Of a DNA stretch of 64,000 bases, positions 28,882 to 38,281 are shown piece after piece; the first letter of the stretch is position 1, and each line of letters opens with the position of its first letter. The DNA lies in NCBI RefSeq assembly GCF_011067135.1, contig NZ_JAAMOW010000008.1, positions 241,657 through 305,656 on the forward strand, given 5' to 3'. The notes beneath the pieces are model-generated. The model was not told the origin of the DNA, did not search any database, and worked only from the letters and a program-made list of their open reading frames with translations. The translations under genes were made by a program, and so were the position numbers. The stretch is from Solimonas terrae. GTDB lineage: Bacteria; Pseudomonadota; Gammaproteobacteria; Nevskiales; Nevskiaceae.

Positions 28882-30645
28882 ATGGCCTACGAATACAACC
28901 CGGATTCTTCGCGATTCGAAATCGCCAATCCGCATCGCATCGAAAATGCCTTTCTCGCTGCCGCCGCGGCGATCTGCCTGGCCTGCGCCTTGGGGGCACT
29001 GCTGATCGGGCGGCACTCACTGCAGGTTTCGCTCAGCGCCGCCGCCGCCGGGCCGATCCTCGTCGCCGCCGCGCTGCTCGGTTTCGGCATCCTGTTCGCG
29101 GTCTACGCGATGCGGCAGTTGCGCTTCTTCTTCGGCCGCAACCAGCCGTCGGGCCTGGCGCCGGAACTCGAAAACGATGCGCAGGGCAGTTCGGAGCCGG
29201 CCGAGGCACTGCGCGAGACCCTGCGGCAGAACGCGATCAAGTACCGGATTCCGACCGGCGCGCTCGACAATCTGCTCTATGCCCTGGCCAGGGATCTGGT
29301 GTTCGCGCCGCCGCGGACGCAGAATCTCGCCCAGCTCGAGTTCAAGAGCGTGGTCGGTCTGGGCTTTCTGCTGCTGTGCTTCGCGGTGTCGATGATCAGC
29401 GTGCAGGGCAGCGTGGTGCGCAGCTGGATCGCCGAGCTGTTCTTCGTGCTGACCGCCGTGCTCGTGCTCAAGCCGCTGCGCCGCGGCCGCAGCGGCGGCC
29501 GGCTGTCGAGCCGCTTCGTCATTGCCCTGGTGATCGCGGCCGTGATCATTCCGGTGCTGTTGCCGTATCTGGTCGGCAACACGCCGCCACCGTTCGCGCG
29601 TTACATCCAGCTGCCCGCAGTGACGGCCGTGATCCTGTGCTGCGCGCTGGCGGTGACGGTCCTGCTGCTGCTCGCGGTGCTCGCGCAGCAGATCAAGCCG
29701 AATCGCATCGCGATGGCGCAGAGCCTGCAGACGGTGTCGATGAATGCGCCGCCGAATCAGATCTTTCTCGAATTCGACCGCGAGATGCTGCGCGGCTGGA
29801 CCGAGAAGATTCCGAATCGTCGCTACCTGCGCATGCTGCCGCAGCTGCAGGGCAATGCCGGCGCCTTCGAGGGCCAGGTGATCGAGGAAAGCCAGCCGAT
29901 CCCGCAGGACATCGAAGCGCTGACATTGAGCCGCTGCCTGAACCTGCCCGCCTACCGCTGGCTGCTGTTGCTCGATGTCTTCGCCCTGGTGACGGCTGCG
30001 ACCGGCAGCGGCATGCTGCTCGACTACGCGCATGCGCGCACGGACTGGGGCGCGCTGCTGATGGGGGCCTCGCTGCTGCTGATCGCAAGACTGGCGTTCG
30101 TCGGCGGCAACCGCCTGTGGCGGCGCTTCGAATTCACGTCAAGGATCTACTGGCTCGAATGCCAGGGCAACTTCCAGCGCGCCAGGTCGAGCATCGGCGC
30201 GTTGCTGCAGGATCGGGTCAAGACCGAGAAGGACCTGGTCAGCGTCGAGGACATGACGCTGCGCCTGTGGGTTGCGGAAATCGACAGCGTTTCGTTCGGG
30301 CCCGACACACCGCGCTCGCTGATGTCGATTCGCGGCCTGCCGGAAGAGGCCGAGCGCCTGTCCGCGCACCTGGCAGGCTTCGCCCGTCAGCAGGCGACGA
30401 TCATCTCGCCGCAGTCGGATGTCGATCTGCAGCGTCTGTCGGTACTCAACAAGATCAATCCCGCATCGGCGGCGTCCTTGCCGAGCGCTGCCGATGCGCT
30501 CGCTGCCGGTGTTGCCGGTACGGCGGCGCCGTCGGCGGTGACAAGCCGTGCCTTCTGTCCGCAGTGCGGCAACCGCCTCGACAGCAAGGCCGCGTTCTGT
30601 TCAGCCTGCGGCGCGCGCGTCGGCACGACACCGGAGCAGGGCTGA
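28882..30645 (+). CDS. Polytopic membrane protein with C-terminal zinc ribbon
   Basis: A 587-residue protein of unrecognised family. There are at least six hydrophobic segments (about 24-45, 55-77, 156-175, 182-197, 211-230, 243-268) and two more near 363-385 and 390-405. The last 25 residues hold a zinc ribbon, FCPQCGNRL-x7-FCSACGARV, of the kind usually placed in the cytoplasm to bind partners. A cytosolic linker lies between the helices and the ribbon. A gggggagcc Shine-Dalgarno supports ATG 28882. It is 62 nt after pilZ, so it may share that transcript. No catalytic motif is evident; function unknown. Confidence 0.75.
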   Translation: MAYEYNPDSSRFEIANPHRIENAFLAAAAAICLACALGALLIGRHSLQVSLSAAAAGPILVAAALLGFGILFAVYAMRQLRFFFGRNQPSGLAPELENDAQGSSEPAEALRETLRQNAIKYRIPTGALDNLLYALARDLVFAPPRTQNLAQLEFKSVVGLGFLLLCFAVSMISVQGSVVRSWIAELFFVLTAVLVLKPLRRGRSGGRLSSRFVIALVIAAVIIPVLLPYLVGNTPPPFARYIQLPAVTAVILCCALAVTVLLLLAVLAQQIKPNRIAMAQSLQTVSMNAPPNQIFLEFDREMLRGWTEKIPNRRYLRMLPQLQGNAGAFEGQVIEESQPIPQDIEALTLSRCLNLPAYRWLLLLDVFALVTAATGSGMLLDYAHARTDWGALLMGASLLLIARLAFVGGNRLWRRFEFTSRIYWLECQGNFQRARSSIGALLQDRVKTEKDLVSVEDMTLRLWVAEIDSVSFGPDTPRSLMSIRGLPEEAERLSAHLAGFARQQATIISPQSDVDLQRLSVLNKINPASAASLPSAADALAAGVAGTAAPSAVTSRAFCPQCGNRLDSKAAFCSACGARVGTTPEQG

Positions 30646-30655
30646 GCGTGGCGTT

Positions 30656-32005
30656 CTAGAAACTGCCGGCGGCGCCTGGAAACACGATCGGGCTTTCGAA
30701 ACCGTCGGCGGAAATCGCGCTGACGCCGAAGAACCAGTCGTCGATCACCACATCCCGGAGCACCAGCTCGGTGTCGGTGCCGGCAACATCGCGGCTGTAC
30801 TGCCATTGCGGCGCCGTCGTGTCGCGCCACCAGACGCGATAGCGCGCGGCATCCGGCACCGCGTTCCACTTGATGTGCGTGTCGTAGCTGACGGCGCCGT
30901 CGATCGTGACGCCGCCTGGTGGCCGCGGTGCGCTCGCCAGTTGCGCCATCCCCAGCGCGTCCAGCGCGGTGACGCGCGTCAGATAGCGGAAGTCGATGCC
31001 GTCGATGGTATCGCCGTAGCGCACGCCGGCCTCGTTGCGCACGTCCTGATGCTGATGACGATAGTCCTCGTGGCCCTCGGTGACGCGGATCGCCGGGAAC
31101 CCGGCCTCGAGCATCGGCACCTGATCGCCGCCGCGCCCGTAGCGGTCGGTGCGGTAGACCATGCGCACGCGCAGGTCCGGCAGATAGCGCTCGGCCAGCG
31201 TCGCCATCATGCGCGCCAGATTGCGCGACGGTGAATCGACTTCACCGCCGTGATAGCGCCGGTACTTCGCGTCGTCCAGGCTCTCGCCGCTCTTGGTGCC
31301 CTCGGAAAAGATGCGGACCACGGTGTTGTCGATGCTGCCGTTGCCGCCGTGACTGTTGCCGATGATGTCGTTGTTGAGATCGGCTTCGACCTGCCAGTGC
31401 TGCGCCTGCGCGTAATCGGCCAGCACCTTGCCGCCGTACAGGCCCTGTTCCTCGCCGGACAGGGCGGCGTACACCAGCGTCGCGGCAAAGCGGTAATGCG
31501 AGAGCACGCGTGCGGTTTCGAGCACGGCGGCGACGCCGGAGCCGTCGTCATTGGCGCCCGGCGCATCGCTGCGTGCGTTCATCACGTCGCTGACACGCGA
31601 ATCGAGATGGCCGCTGATGACGATGACGCGGTCCGGGTCGCTGCTGCCGGGCTGGATCGCGACGACGTCGACGATCGCCACCGGCGCGGGGATGCGCTCG
31701 CCGCTGACGGTCTGCGACGGCGTCACCACCGTCAGACAGCCATTGCAGTCCCTCGCGATCGCTTCGAAGCGCGATTGCACCCAGCGCCGCGCGGCGCCGA
31801 TGCCGCGTGTCGCGGAGCGCGTATCGGACAGCGTGTGGCGGGTGCCGAAACCGACCAGCTGCTCGATGGTCTGGCGCTGCGCTTCGGGGCTGATCCGACC
31901 GGCGATTTCGAACAGCACCGGCTGCGACGCCGGCGGTGCCGGCTCGGCAGCGGCGGCCAGGATCGGGAACAGCAGCAGTACACGGGACAGGTGGTGCAGC
32001 GACAT
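30656..32005 (-). CDS. Secreted M28-family zinc metallopeptidase
   Basis: A 449-residue exported peptidase. Signal peptide (LLLFPILAAAAEP) then an M28 catalytic domain with the ligand set SGHLDSR (His), GANDDGSG (Asp), LSGEEQGLYG (Glu pair), NNDIIGN (Asp) and EGHEDYRHQHQD (His), the order for a two-zinc aminopeptidase. A C-terminal fibronectin-III-like segment of about 90 residues ends in PGAAGSF. Probably degrades extracellular or periplasmic peptides. ATG 32005 is set by the signal peptide. Convergent with the zinc-ribbon gene, 10 nt apart. Confidence 0.9.
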   Translation of the reverse strand: MSLHHLSRVLLLFPILAAAAEPAPPASQPVLFEIAGRISPEAQRQTIEQLVGFGTRHTLSDTRSATRGIGAARRWVQSRFEAIARDCNGCLTVVTPSQTVSGERIPAPVAIVDVVAIQPGSSDPDRVIVISGHLDSRVSDVMNARSDAPGANDDGSGVAAVLETARVLSHYRFAATLVYAALSGEEQGLYGGKVLADYAQAQHWQVEADLNNDIIGNSHGGNGSIDNTVVRIFSEGTKSGESLDDAKYRRYHGGEVDSPSRNLARMMATLAERYLPDLRVRMVYRTDRYGRGGDQVPMLEAGFPAIRVTEGHEDYRHQHQDVRNEAGVRYGDTIDGIDFRYLTRVTALDALGMAQLASAPRPPGGVTIDGAVSYDTHIKWNAVPDAARYRVWWRDTTAPQWQYSRDVAGTDTELVLRDVVIDDWFFGVSAISADGFESPIVFPGAAGSF

Positions 32006-32074
32006 GATCGGTTCCCGGTTTTGGCCAGGGCTTACCTTCGCCCGCCGCGCCGCCGGACACAACCGGAGAAAGCC

Positions 32075-33121
32075 TCAGTGCGGCTGCGGAAGACCCTGGT
32101 CGAGCAGGTAGGCGTCGTAGCCTTTCTGGGTGAGCACGAACACGCCGACCGAGCTGCGTCGCATCGTGTCGCAGTACAGGATCCAGGTCGTGCTCTGGTC
32201 CAGCGTCGCGAGTTTCATGCGCAGCATGTACAGCGGCAGGTTGATCGCGCCGGGCAGCTGCTGATTCTGGAATTCGCTGGGCAGGCGCACGTCGAGCCAG
32301 CGCGCGCGGCCCGTGTCGACCATCTTCTGCGCCTCGGCGAGCGGCAACCGGCGTTCCAGCGGCTCATTGAGCAGGCGCCGGAAATCGTCCTTGGCGAGCC
32401 GCATCAGGTGCGTACGGGTCAAGGTCGTCACCGTCGCGTTGCGGCGTTCGTCGGCGATCAGCGCTTCCTCGCCGAAGCAGGAGCCGGCGTCGAGTTCGGC
32501 GAGCCGCACGGCCTTCTGGTTCGGTTGTTCGCGCGTGACGATGCAGCGGCCGTCGACGATCACGTAGAAGAAATCGCCGGCGTCGCCTTGCTTGACGATC
32601 ACCTGTCCGGGTTCGGCTTCGAACTTCTGCAGACGCATGAACATCGCCTGCAGATTGGCAGGAGGCACCATCTGGAAGCTGCGCATCTGCAGCAGCCTGG
32701 TCATCCAGTCGTCGCCGACACTGGCGGTGTCGCTCGCGACATCGCCGACCACGAAGGAGCCGGTCTGGTCCCAGGTCAGCATCACGTCGAGCAGGCCGGC
32801 ATCGACGGCGAGAACGGAACTGTCCTTCGTGCAGCGCGCACTCACGGTGCGTGGCGACTGGTGCGCGATGCGATGCGCCGCCGCCGGCTCGCCGGTACGC
32901 AGCATCGACAACGGTTTGCCGCCGGCACTTTCGAGCTGCAGCTCGCCATCGATCAGATACAGGGCCTGATCGGCGCGGTCGCCGGCGCGGAAGACCTGTT
33001 CACCGGCCCGCAGCTTCAACATCGCCGACTTGCGCGCGAGATCGGCCTGGCTTTCCGGGCGCAGGGCATTGAGTGGCACATAGCGCTTGAACAGACTGGT
33101 ATCGACGTCGGACGGATTCAT
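32075..33121 (-). CDS. Cyclic-nucleotide-binding and rhodanese domain protein
   Basis: A 348-residue cytoplasmic protein with two cNMP-binding-like beta-barrels (about 20-110 and 135-240) and a rhodanese domain (about 250-345). The second barrel keeps FGEEALIADERRNATVT, a phosphate-binding-cassette sequence; the first is degenerate. The rhodanese has RWLDVRLPSEF, an LPGAINLPLY substrate loop and a Cys in YCDTMRRS as the predicted persulfide nucleophile. Likely a cAMP or c-di-GMP-responsive sulfur-transfer or signalling protein; ligand unknown. ATG 33121 is chosen for the start of the first barrel. It is 70 nt upstream of the M28 gene. Confidence 0.85.
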   Translation of the reverse strand: MNPSDVDTSLFKRYVPLNALRPESQADLARKSAMLKLRAGEQVFRAGDRADQALYLIDGELQLESAGGKPLSMLRTGEPAAAHRIAHQSPRTVSARCTKDSSVLAVDAGLLDVMLTWDQTGSFVVGDVASDTASVGDDWMTRLLQMRSFQMVPPANLQAMFMRLQKFEAEPGQVIVKQGDAGDFFYVIVDGRCIVTREQPNQKAVRLAELDAGSCFGEEALIADERRNATVTTLTRTHLMRLAKDDFRRLLNEPLERRLPLAEAQKMVDTGRARWLDVRLPSEFQNQQLPGAINLPLYMLRMKLATLDQSTTWILYCDTMRRSSVGVFVLTQKGYDAYLLDQGLPQPH

Positions 33122-33221
33122 GCGGCGTGACGCTCGGACTCGCAGGTGGCTGCGGCATGCTAGCACGCAGTCGCCCGCGTGCTTTGTGACGTCCATCGGC
33201 TTCGTCGAGGGCGAAGACCGA

Positions 33222-35111
33222 TCAGCCGGACGCAGCTTCCAGCACCTCGATTTCCTCGGTCAGCGACAGCCACTGTTCCTCGGCGGCGCCGAGCTGACGG
33301 CGCAACTCGGCCTGTCGGCTCATTGCGTCCTTCAGTTCCGCGGCGCGCGAAGCTTCGTAGAGGCCGTTGTCGGCGAGTTTGGCGTCGAGTCTGGCGAGAT
33401 CGGCCTGCAGCTTCGCCATCTGCCGGTCGAGCCTGGTGATCGCCTCACGCAGCGGCCGGATCCGGGCGCGCTGTTCGCCCGGATCGCGCGGCGCTGCCGG
33501 CCGGCTGCCCGGTTTCGCGCCGTCGCTGCGGGTCGCGGTGCTGTCGCGGTTGCGCAGCCAGCGTGCGTAGTCGTCGAGGTCGCCATCGAACGGCGTCGCT
33601 TCGCCGCCGGCGACCAGCCAGAAATTCTCGCAGGTGCTGGTCAGCAGGTGGCGGTCATGCGACACCACGACCAGGGCGCCGGGATAATCGAGCAGGGCGT
33701 TCTCGAGTGCATGGCGCATGTCGAGGTCGAGATGGTTGGTCGGCTCGTCGAGCAGCAGCAGATTCGGCTGGCGGTAGACGACCAGGGCGAGGGCGAGGCG
33801 TGCCTTCTCGCCGCCGGAAAACGGCTCGATCTTTTCCATCGCGCGATCGCCGCGGAAATTGAAGCTGCCGAGGAAGTTGCGCAGCGACTGTTCGCTGGCA
33901 CGAGGATCGATGCGGCGCAGATGGAGCATCGCCGAAGCCTGCGGGTCGAGGCTGTCGGTGGTGTGTTGCGCGAAGTAGCCGACGCGCAGATGCGGGTCGT
34001 GCAGCGCACCGCCGGCCAGCGGTGCCAGTTCGCCGGCCAGGGTCTGGACCAGCGTCGATTTGCCGGCACCGTTCGGCCCGAGCAGGCCGATGCGATCGCC
34101 GGGCGACACCAGCAGTTTCAGACCGCCGAGGATCGCCTTGCTGCCGTATCCGGCGGTGACCTTGTCGAGCCGGACCAGCGGTGCCGGGAGGCGCTCCGGC
34201 ACCGGGAACGTGAACGAGAATTCGGAGTCGGCATGCACGGCGGCGACCAGTTCCATGCGCTCCAGCGCCTTGACCCGGCTCTGCGCCTGCGTCGCCTTGC
34301 TGGCCTTGGCCTTGAAGCGACGAATGAAGTTCTGCAGGTGCGCGATCTCGCGCTGCTGCTTTTCGTAGTGCGCGGCCTGCAGGCTCAGGCGTTCGGCACG
34401 CTGGCGCTCGAACTGCGAGTAGTTGCCCGTGTACAGCGTCGCGGCCAGATTTTCCAGATGCAGGGTCTGGTTCGTCACGGCGTCGAGAAACTCGCGATCG
34501 TGCGAGATCACCAGCAGCGTGCCCGGGTACGAGACCAGCCAGTCCTGCAGCCAGATCACGGCGTCGAGATCAAGGTGGTTGGTCGGTTCGTCGAGCAACA
34601 GCAGATCGGAGCGGCACATCAGCGCGCGCGCCAGATTCAGGCGCATGCGCCAGCCGCCCGAGAAACTGGCGACCGGTCGTTCCATGGCCTCGTCCGCGAA
34701 GCCCAGGCCATGCAGCAGCGTCGCGGCGCGCGCACGCGCTGCGTAACCGCCGATCGCATTGAGGCGTTCGTGGATGTTGGCAATGGTCTCCACGTCGTGC
34801 GCGTCTTCGGCTTTGCCCAGACGCGTTTCGAGGCGGCGCAGTTCGACGTCACCGTCGAGCACGAACTCGATCGCCAGATCCGGCAGCGACGGCGTTTCCT
34901 GGGCGACGACCGCGATCGCCAGATCGCGGGGCAGCGACAGGCTGCCCTTGTCGGCATCAAGCTCGCCGGTGATGGCCGCGAACAGCGTCGACTTGCCGGT
35001 GCCGTTGCGGCCGATGATGCCGACGTGACAGCCCGGATAGATGGTCAGCGTCGCGTTTTCGAGCAGCGTGCGGGCGCCGCGGCGCAGCGTCAGGGATTGC
35101 AGGGAAATCAT
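33222..35111 (-). CDS. yheS: ABC-F ATPase (YheS-like)
   Basis: A 629-residue soluble protein of two fused ABC domains without membrane helices. First Walker A GRNGTGKST and signature SFSGGW; second GPNGAGKST with FSGGEKARL, and both DEPTNHLDL. An interdomain linker (RFKAKASKATQAQSR) and a C-terminal coiled coil follow, the YheS plan. ABC-F proteins bind the ribosomal E site and help stalled translation. Shares strand with the diguanylate cyclase 62 nt upstream. Confidence 0.92.
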   Translation of the reverse strand: MISLQSLTLRRGARTLLENATLTIYPGCHVGIIGRNGTGKSTLFAAITGELDADKGSLSLPRDLAIAVVAQETPSLPDLAIEFVLDGDVELRRLETRLGKAEDAHDVETIANIHERLNAIGGYAARARAATLLHGLGFADEAMERPVASFSGGWRMRLNLARALMCRSDLLLLDEPTNHLDLDAVIWLQDWLVSYPGTLLVISHDREFLDAVTNQTLHLENLAATLYTGNYSQFERQRAERLSLQAAHYEKQQREIAHLQNFIRRFKAKASKATQAQSRVKALERMELVAAVHADSEFSFTFPVPERLPAPLVRLDKVTAGYGSKAILGGLKLLVSPGDRIGLLGPNGAGKSTLVQTLAGELAPLAGGALHDPHLRVGYFAQHTTDSLDPQASAMLHLRRIDPRASEQSLRNFLGSFNFRGDRAMEKIEPFSGGEKARLALALVVYRQPNLLLLDEPTNHLDLDMRHALENALLDYPGALVVVSHDRHLLTSTCENFWLVAGGEATPFDGDLDDYARWLRNRDSTATRSDGAKPGSRPAAPRDPGEQRARIRPLREAITRLDRQMAKLQADLARLDAKLADNGLYEASRAAELKDAMSRQAELRRQLGAAEEQWLSLTEEIEVLEAASG

Positions 35112-35174
35112 GGGCGCGCAGTGTAGCGGCAGGCGCGGCTCGGCAGCGCCGGGATTGTGCCGCGAACGCGCAAT

Positions 35175-36407
35175 TCAGCCCTGCAGCAGCTTTTTCTGTG
35201 CCGCAATCGCCGCCGGCAATGGCAGCTCGCTGGCCGGCAGGCAGTCGGCGAACGGGGCCAGGCGCGCCCGATTGCGGCCGTCGGCCTTGGCGCCGTACAG
35301 CAACAGGTCGGCTGCGTGCAGGACCTTTTCGGTGGCGGTGTTTTCGTCCGCCTGTACCCAGCACAGACCGGCGCTGGCGGTGACGCGCACGCGGGTGTCG
35401 CTGGCCGGATCGACGAACGGCAGATTGCGGATCGCGTCGAGTACGCCTTCCATCATCGCCGGCAGGGCCTCCGGCTGGATGTCGTACCAGACGATCGCCA
35501 TCTCCTCGCCGCCGTAGCGCGCGCGCAGATCGAGCGGGCGCTGCGCGAATTCGCGATTCAGCAGTGCGCCGATCTCGCGCAGCACGCGATCGCCGAACAG
35601 ATGACCGTAGCGGTCATTGATCGACTTGAAGTGGTCGAGGTCGAGCAGCGTGACCGCGATCTTGCGTTCCTCGCGCGCGCCTTGTGCCAGCACGCGCTGG
35701 AACAGGCGGTGGAATTCGTAGTGATTCAGCAGGCCGGTAAGCCCGTCGGTTGCCGCCAGTACCTTGGCGTAGCGCCAGTTCAGCCAGGCCAGGCGCGACA
35801 GCAGCTCGTGCGTATAGGAACCGGCGGCGGCGATGAGCGCCATCCACAGCAGGCCGTAGGTCTGCAGGCCGGCATCGAAGGCGGCATGCTGTTGCGTGTA
35901 CTCGACGATGACGCCGGCGAAGGTGAATATCGCGACACCCGAGACGATGCGGTACCAGGTGAAGCCGCCGAAGAAGGCCACCGCGATCACGACGATGCTG
36001 AAGAACAGTGCCGGAACATTGAAGCCGTCGTGCAGGGCCAGCGCGCGAATGACCAGCACGCCGGACCAGATTCCGGACACCGCAATGGTCTGCACGGTGC
36101 GCTGGTGCCGGGGCGAGATGTCGATGTAGCTGATCACCGCGCCGATCGCGGTCATCGGCAGCAGCAGGCCGAGCTGCAAGGCCCGCAATGTCGCGACGCT
36201 GTCGGCCGGCACCGCGAACAGTCCTTCGTCGAATACCGCAGTCAGCGCGAACGCCAGGCCCAGAACCACGAACAGCGCGACCCGGGCGACGGTATGGCGC
36301 CGGCGTTGCCAATCGCGGAACTCAAGCTCCAGCGCAGCCGACTCGAAGCGCAGCCGATACAGACGCGGGCTGCGCTGCTCTTCGCGCAGGCTTTTCAGTA
36401 ACTCCAT
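35175..36407 (-). CDS. Membrane-bound diguanylate cyclase (GGDEF)
   Basis: A 410-residue inner-membrane protein with six or so N-terminal transmembrane segments (about 40-200, a 7TM-like sensor without recognised ligand) and a C-terminal GGDEF domain. The active site is GGEEM at 299-303, where the last Phe is Met, and the RPLD inhibitory I-site is at 290-293. It should make c-di-GMP, though the Met variant might change activity. ATG 36407 is chosen because the cytosolic start MELLKSLREEQ follows; 36482 is an alternative. Confidence 0.85.
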   Translation of the reverse strand: MELLKSLREEQRSPRLYRLRFESAALELEFRDWQRRRHTVARVALFVVLGLAFALTAVFDEGLFAVPADSVATLRALQLGLLLPMTAIGAVISYIDISPRHQRTVQTIAVSGIWSGVLVIRALALHDGFNVPALFFSIVVIAVAFFGGFTWYRIVSGVAIFTFAGVIVEYTQQHAAFDAGLQTYGLLWMALIAAAGSYTHELLSRLAWLNWRYAKVLAATDGLTGLLNHYEFHRLFQRVLAQGAREERKIAVTLLDLDHFKSINDRYGHLFGDRVLREIGALLNREFAQRPLDLRARYGGEEMAIVWYDIQPEALPAMMEGVLDAIRNLPFVDPASDTRVRVTASAGLCWVQADENTATEKVLHAADLLLYGAKADGRNRARLAPFADCLPASELPLPAAIAAQKKLLQG

Positions 36408-36669
36408 TGCAACTTCGGCCCCCCCGGACCCCGTCACGCTGGACACAGGATGCCCACAGATTCGGCCATAGGGAAGCGACAAATCTGCCCATGCCCCTGT
36501 TCACCCCGGGTTTGCCCAGCGCCGAATCGATTCCGGCGGCTGCCGCTCGTCGGGGCGCAGCGCGCAGTCCCGCCATTCCTTGCGCAACGCGGCCGCCGCG
36601 CTGCGTGCCGGTGGCGATACGAGACGCTGCGATTTAGCCTTGCCGGATTCCCGTTCCGGAGCCCGCGAC

Positions 36670-37647
36670 ATGCAGACCCACGCCATTGGCATTCACATGC
36701 ACGGCGGCCCCGAGCAACTGCAGTGGGAGCCTCGGGAACTGTCTTCGCCCGGGCCCGGCGAGGTGCTGCTGCGGCACTCGGCGGTCGGTCTCAATTACAT
36801 CGATACCTACCATCGCAGCGGCCTGTATCCCCTGAGCCTGCCGTCCGGGCTGGGCACCGAAGCTGCAGGCCAGGTGCTTGAGGTCGGAGAGGGCGTTCGT
36901 GATTTTCGCCGGGGCGATCGCGTGGCCTATGCATCCGGTCCGCTCGGCGCGTATGCCGAGGCGCGACTGATGCCGGCTGCGCATCTGGTGAAACTGCCGG
37001 ACGCGATCGACGAGCGCAGTGCCGCGGCGATGATGCTTCAGGGCATGACTGTCGAATACCTGATTCGACGCAGCTATCGCGTGCAAGCCGGCGAAACGGT
37101 GCTGCTGCATGCGGCGGCCGGCGGCGTCGGCCTGATCGCCACGCAGTGGCTCAAGTATCTCGGCGTGACCGTGATCGGCACCGTCGGCAGCGCGGCCAAG
37201 GCGGAACTGGCGCGTGCACACGGTTGTGATCACCTCATCGACTATCGGCGCGAAAACGTGGCCGAGCGCGTGCGTGCACTGACTGGCGGCCGCGGCGTGC
37301 CGGTGGTCTATGACGGGGTCGGTCGCGATACCTTTGCCGCTTCGCTGGACAGCCTCGCGCCGCGTGGCCTGCTGGTCAGCTTCGGCAATGCTTCCGGCGC
37401 GGTCGATGCGTTCGCGCCGGGCCTGCTGGCGGCGAAAGGCTCCCTGTACCTGACCCGGCCACGGCTCGGCGATTACATCGCGACCCGTGAGGAACTGCTG
37501 GCGTCCGCCGCCGCGCTGTTCGAGGTCGTGCGGGCCGGCGCCGTGCGGATCGGGATCGGCCAGACTTATGCGCTGCGCGATGCCGCACAGGCGCATCGCG
37601 ATCTGGAAGCGCGCAGGACCACCGGTTCAACCCTGTTGTTGCCCTAG
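36670..37647 (+). CDS. qorA: NADPH:quinone oxidoreductase
   Basis: A 325-residue cytoplasmic zeta-crystallin-like MDR enzyme. GLNYIDTYHRSGLYP in the N-terminal domain, the nucleotide loop AAAGGVGLIATQW, and YDGVGRDTF are typical. It transfers a hydride from NADPH to quinones. ATG 36670 follows a ggag at 36658. About 260 nt without a gene lie between it and the divergent diguanylate cyclase; they hold no clear feature beyond the probable divergent promoter. Confidence 0.93.
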   Translation: MQTHAIGIHMHGGPEQLQWEPRELSSPGPGEVLLRHSAVGLNYIDTYHRSGLYPLSLPSGLGTEAAGQVLEVGEGVRDFRRGDRVAYASGPLGAYAEARLMPAAHLVKLPDAIDERSAAAMMLQGMTVEYLIRRSYRVQAGETVLLHAAAGGVGLIATQWLKYLGVTVIGTVGSAAKAELARAHGCDHLIDYRRENVAERVRALTGGRGVPVVYDGVGRDTFAASLDSLAPRGLLVSFGNASGAVDAFAPGLLAAKGSLYLTRPRLGDYIATREELLASAAALFEVVRAGAVRIGIGQTYALRDAAQAHRDLEARRTTGSTLLLP

Positions 37648-37688
37648 CTCCCGCTGCCGAGACAGCAATTGCCGCAGGCGCTGCCGTT

Positions 37689-38276
37689 TTACCGGCCTGC
37701 ATCGGCGGGGACCGCCGCATCAGGCTCGGGCTTCGGCGCGTCGGCGCCGGCGATGGCCACGCTGCGGACCAGCAACACGCGGCCGACCGCCGGCAGGTAG
37801 CGGCGCGGCTCGGCGCCATCCGCACTCAGGAACTGGTAGCCGATCTGCTCGAGCTGCGCGGCCGCCACGCGATTGGCTTGCCACTTCTGATGGAAGTCAC
37901 CGCTGGTCGATACCGTGATCAGCAGCGCCGCGGCAACCGACAGAATTGCGGCGACATCCTTCTTCGCCGCCTCGTTTTTCAGCAAGGTCTCGAATTTCAG
38001 GATCAGGGCCGCCAGCGCACTGAACAGCGCCGCCGTGAACGTGAAGCCCCAGTAGATGCCGCTCCAGCGTGAAGCGTCTGCTCGCGTTTCGACATAGTTC
38101 GACCAGATCAGGCGCGCGACCAGCGATTTGTCGGCATCGCCCTGGGCGATCGCCGTCTGCAGCGCGATGCCGAGTGCTTCGCCGCGCGGCCAGTTGTTGT
38201 GGAAGCAGAGCCAGCCGGCGACGACAATGCACGGCGCCAGGACCAGCAGCAGTGTCTGCCTCGGCCGGACGTTCAT
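37689..38276 (-). CDS. Three-helix membrane protein, possibly SLATT/DUF4231-like
   Basis: A 195-residue inner-membrane protein. Hydrophobic segments lie at about 8-25, 75-92 and 108-125. Between and after them are charged amphipathic stretches, with KWQANRVAAAQLEQIGYQFL after the last helix, a pattern reminiscent of SLATT-type proteins. The C-terminal tail is Pro/Ala/Asp-rich. Similarity is a visual impression only. It starts 6 nt from the SDR stop and is the last gene of the minus-strand operon. Confidence 0.65.
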   Translation of the reverse strand: MNVRPRQTLLLVLAPCIVVAGWLCFHNNWPRGEALGIALQTAIAQGDADKSLVARLIWSNYVETRADASRWSGIYWGFTFTAALFSALAALILKFETLLKNEAAKKDVAAILSVAAALLITVSTSGDFHQKWQANRVAAAQLEQIGYQFLSADGAEPRRYLPAVGRVLLVRSVAIAGADAPKPEPDAAVPADAGR

Positions 38277-38281
38277 CGGCT

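Noticed and set aside
33087..35126. Antisense frame to the ABC-F gene (679 codons)
   Set aside because: Same reason; the ABC-F motifs on the minus strand are unambiguous.
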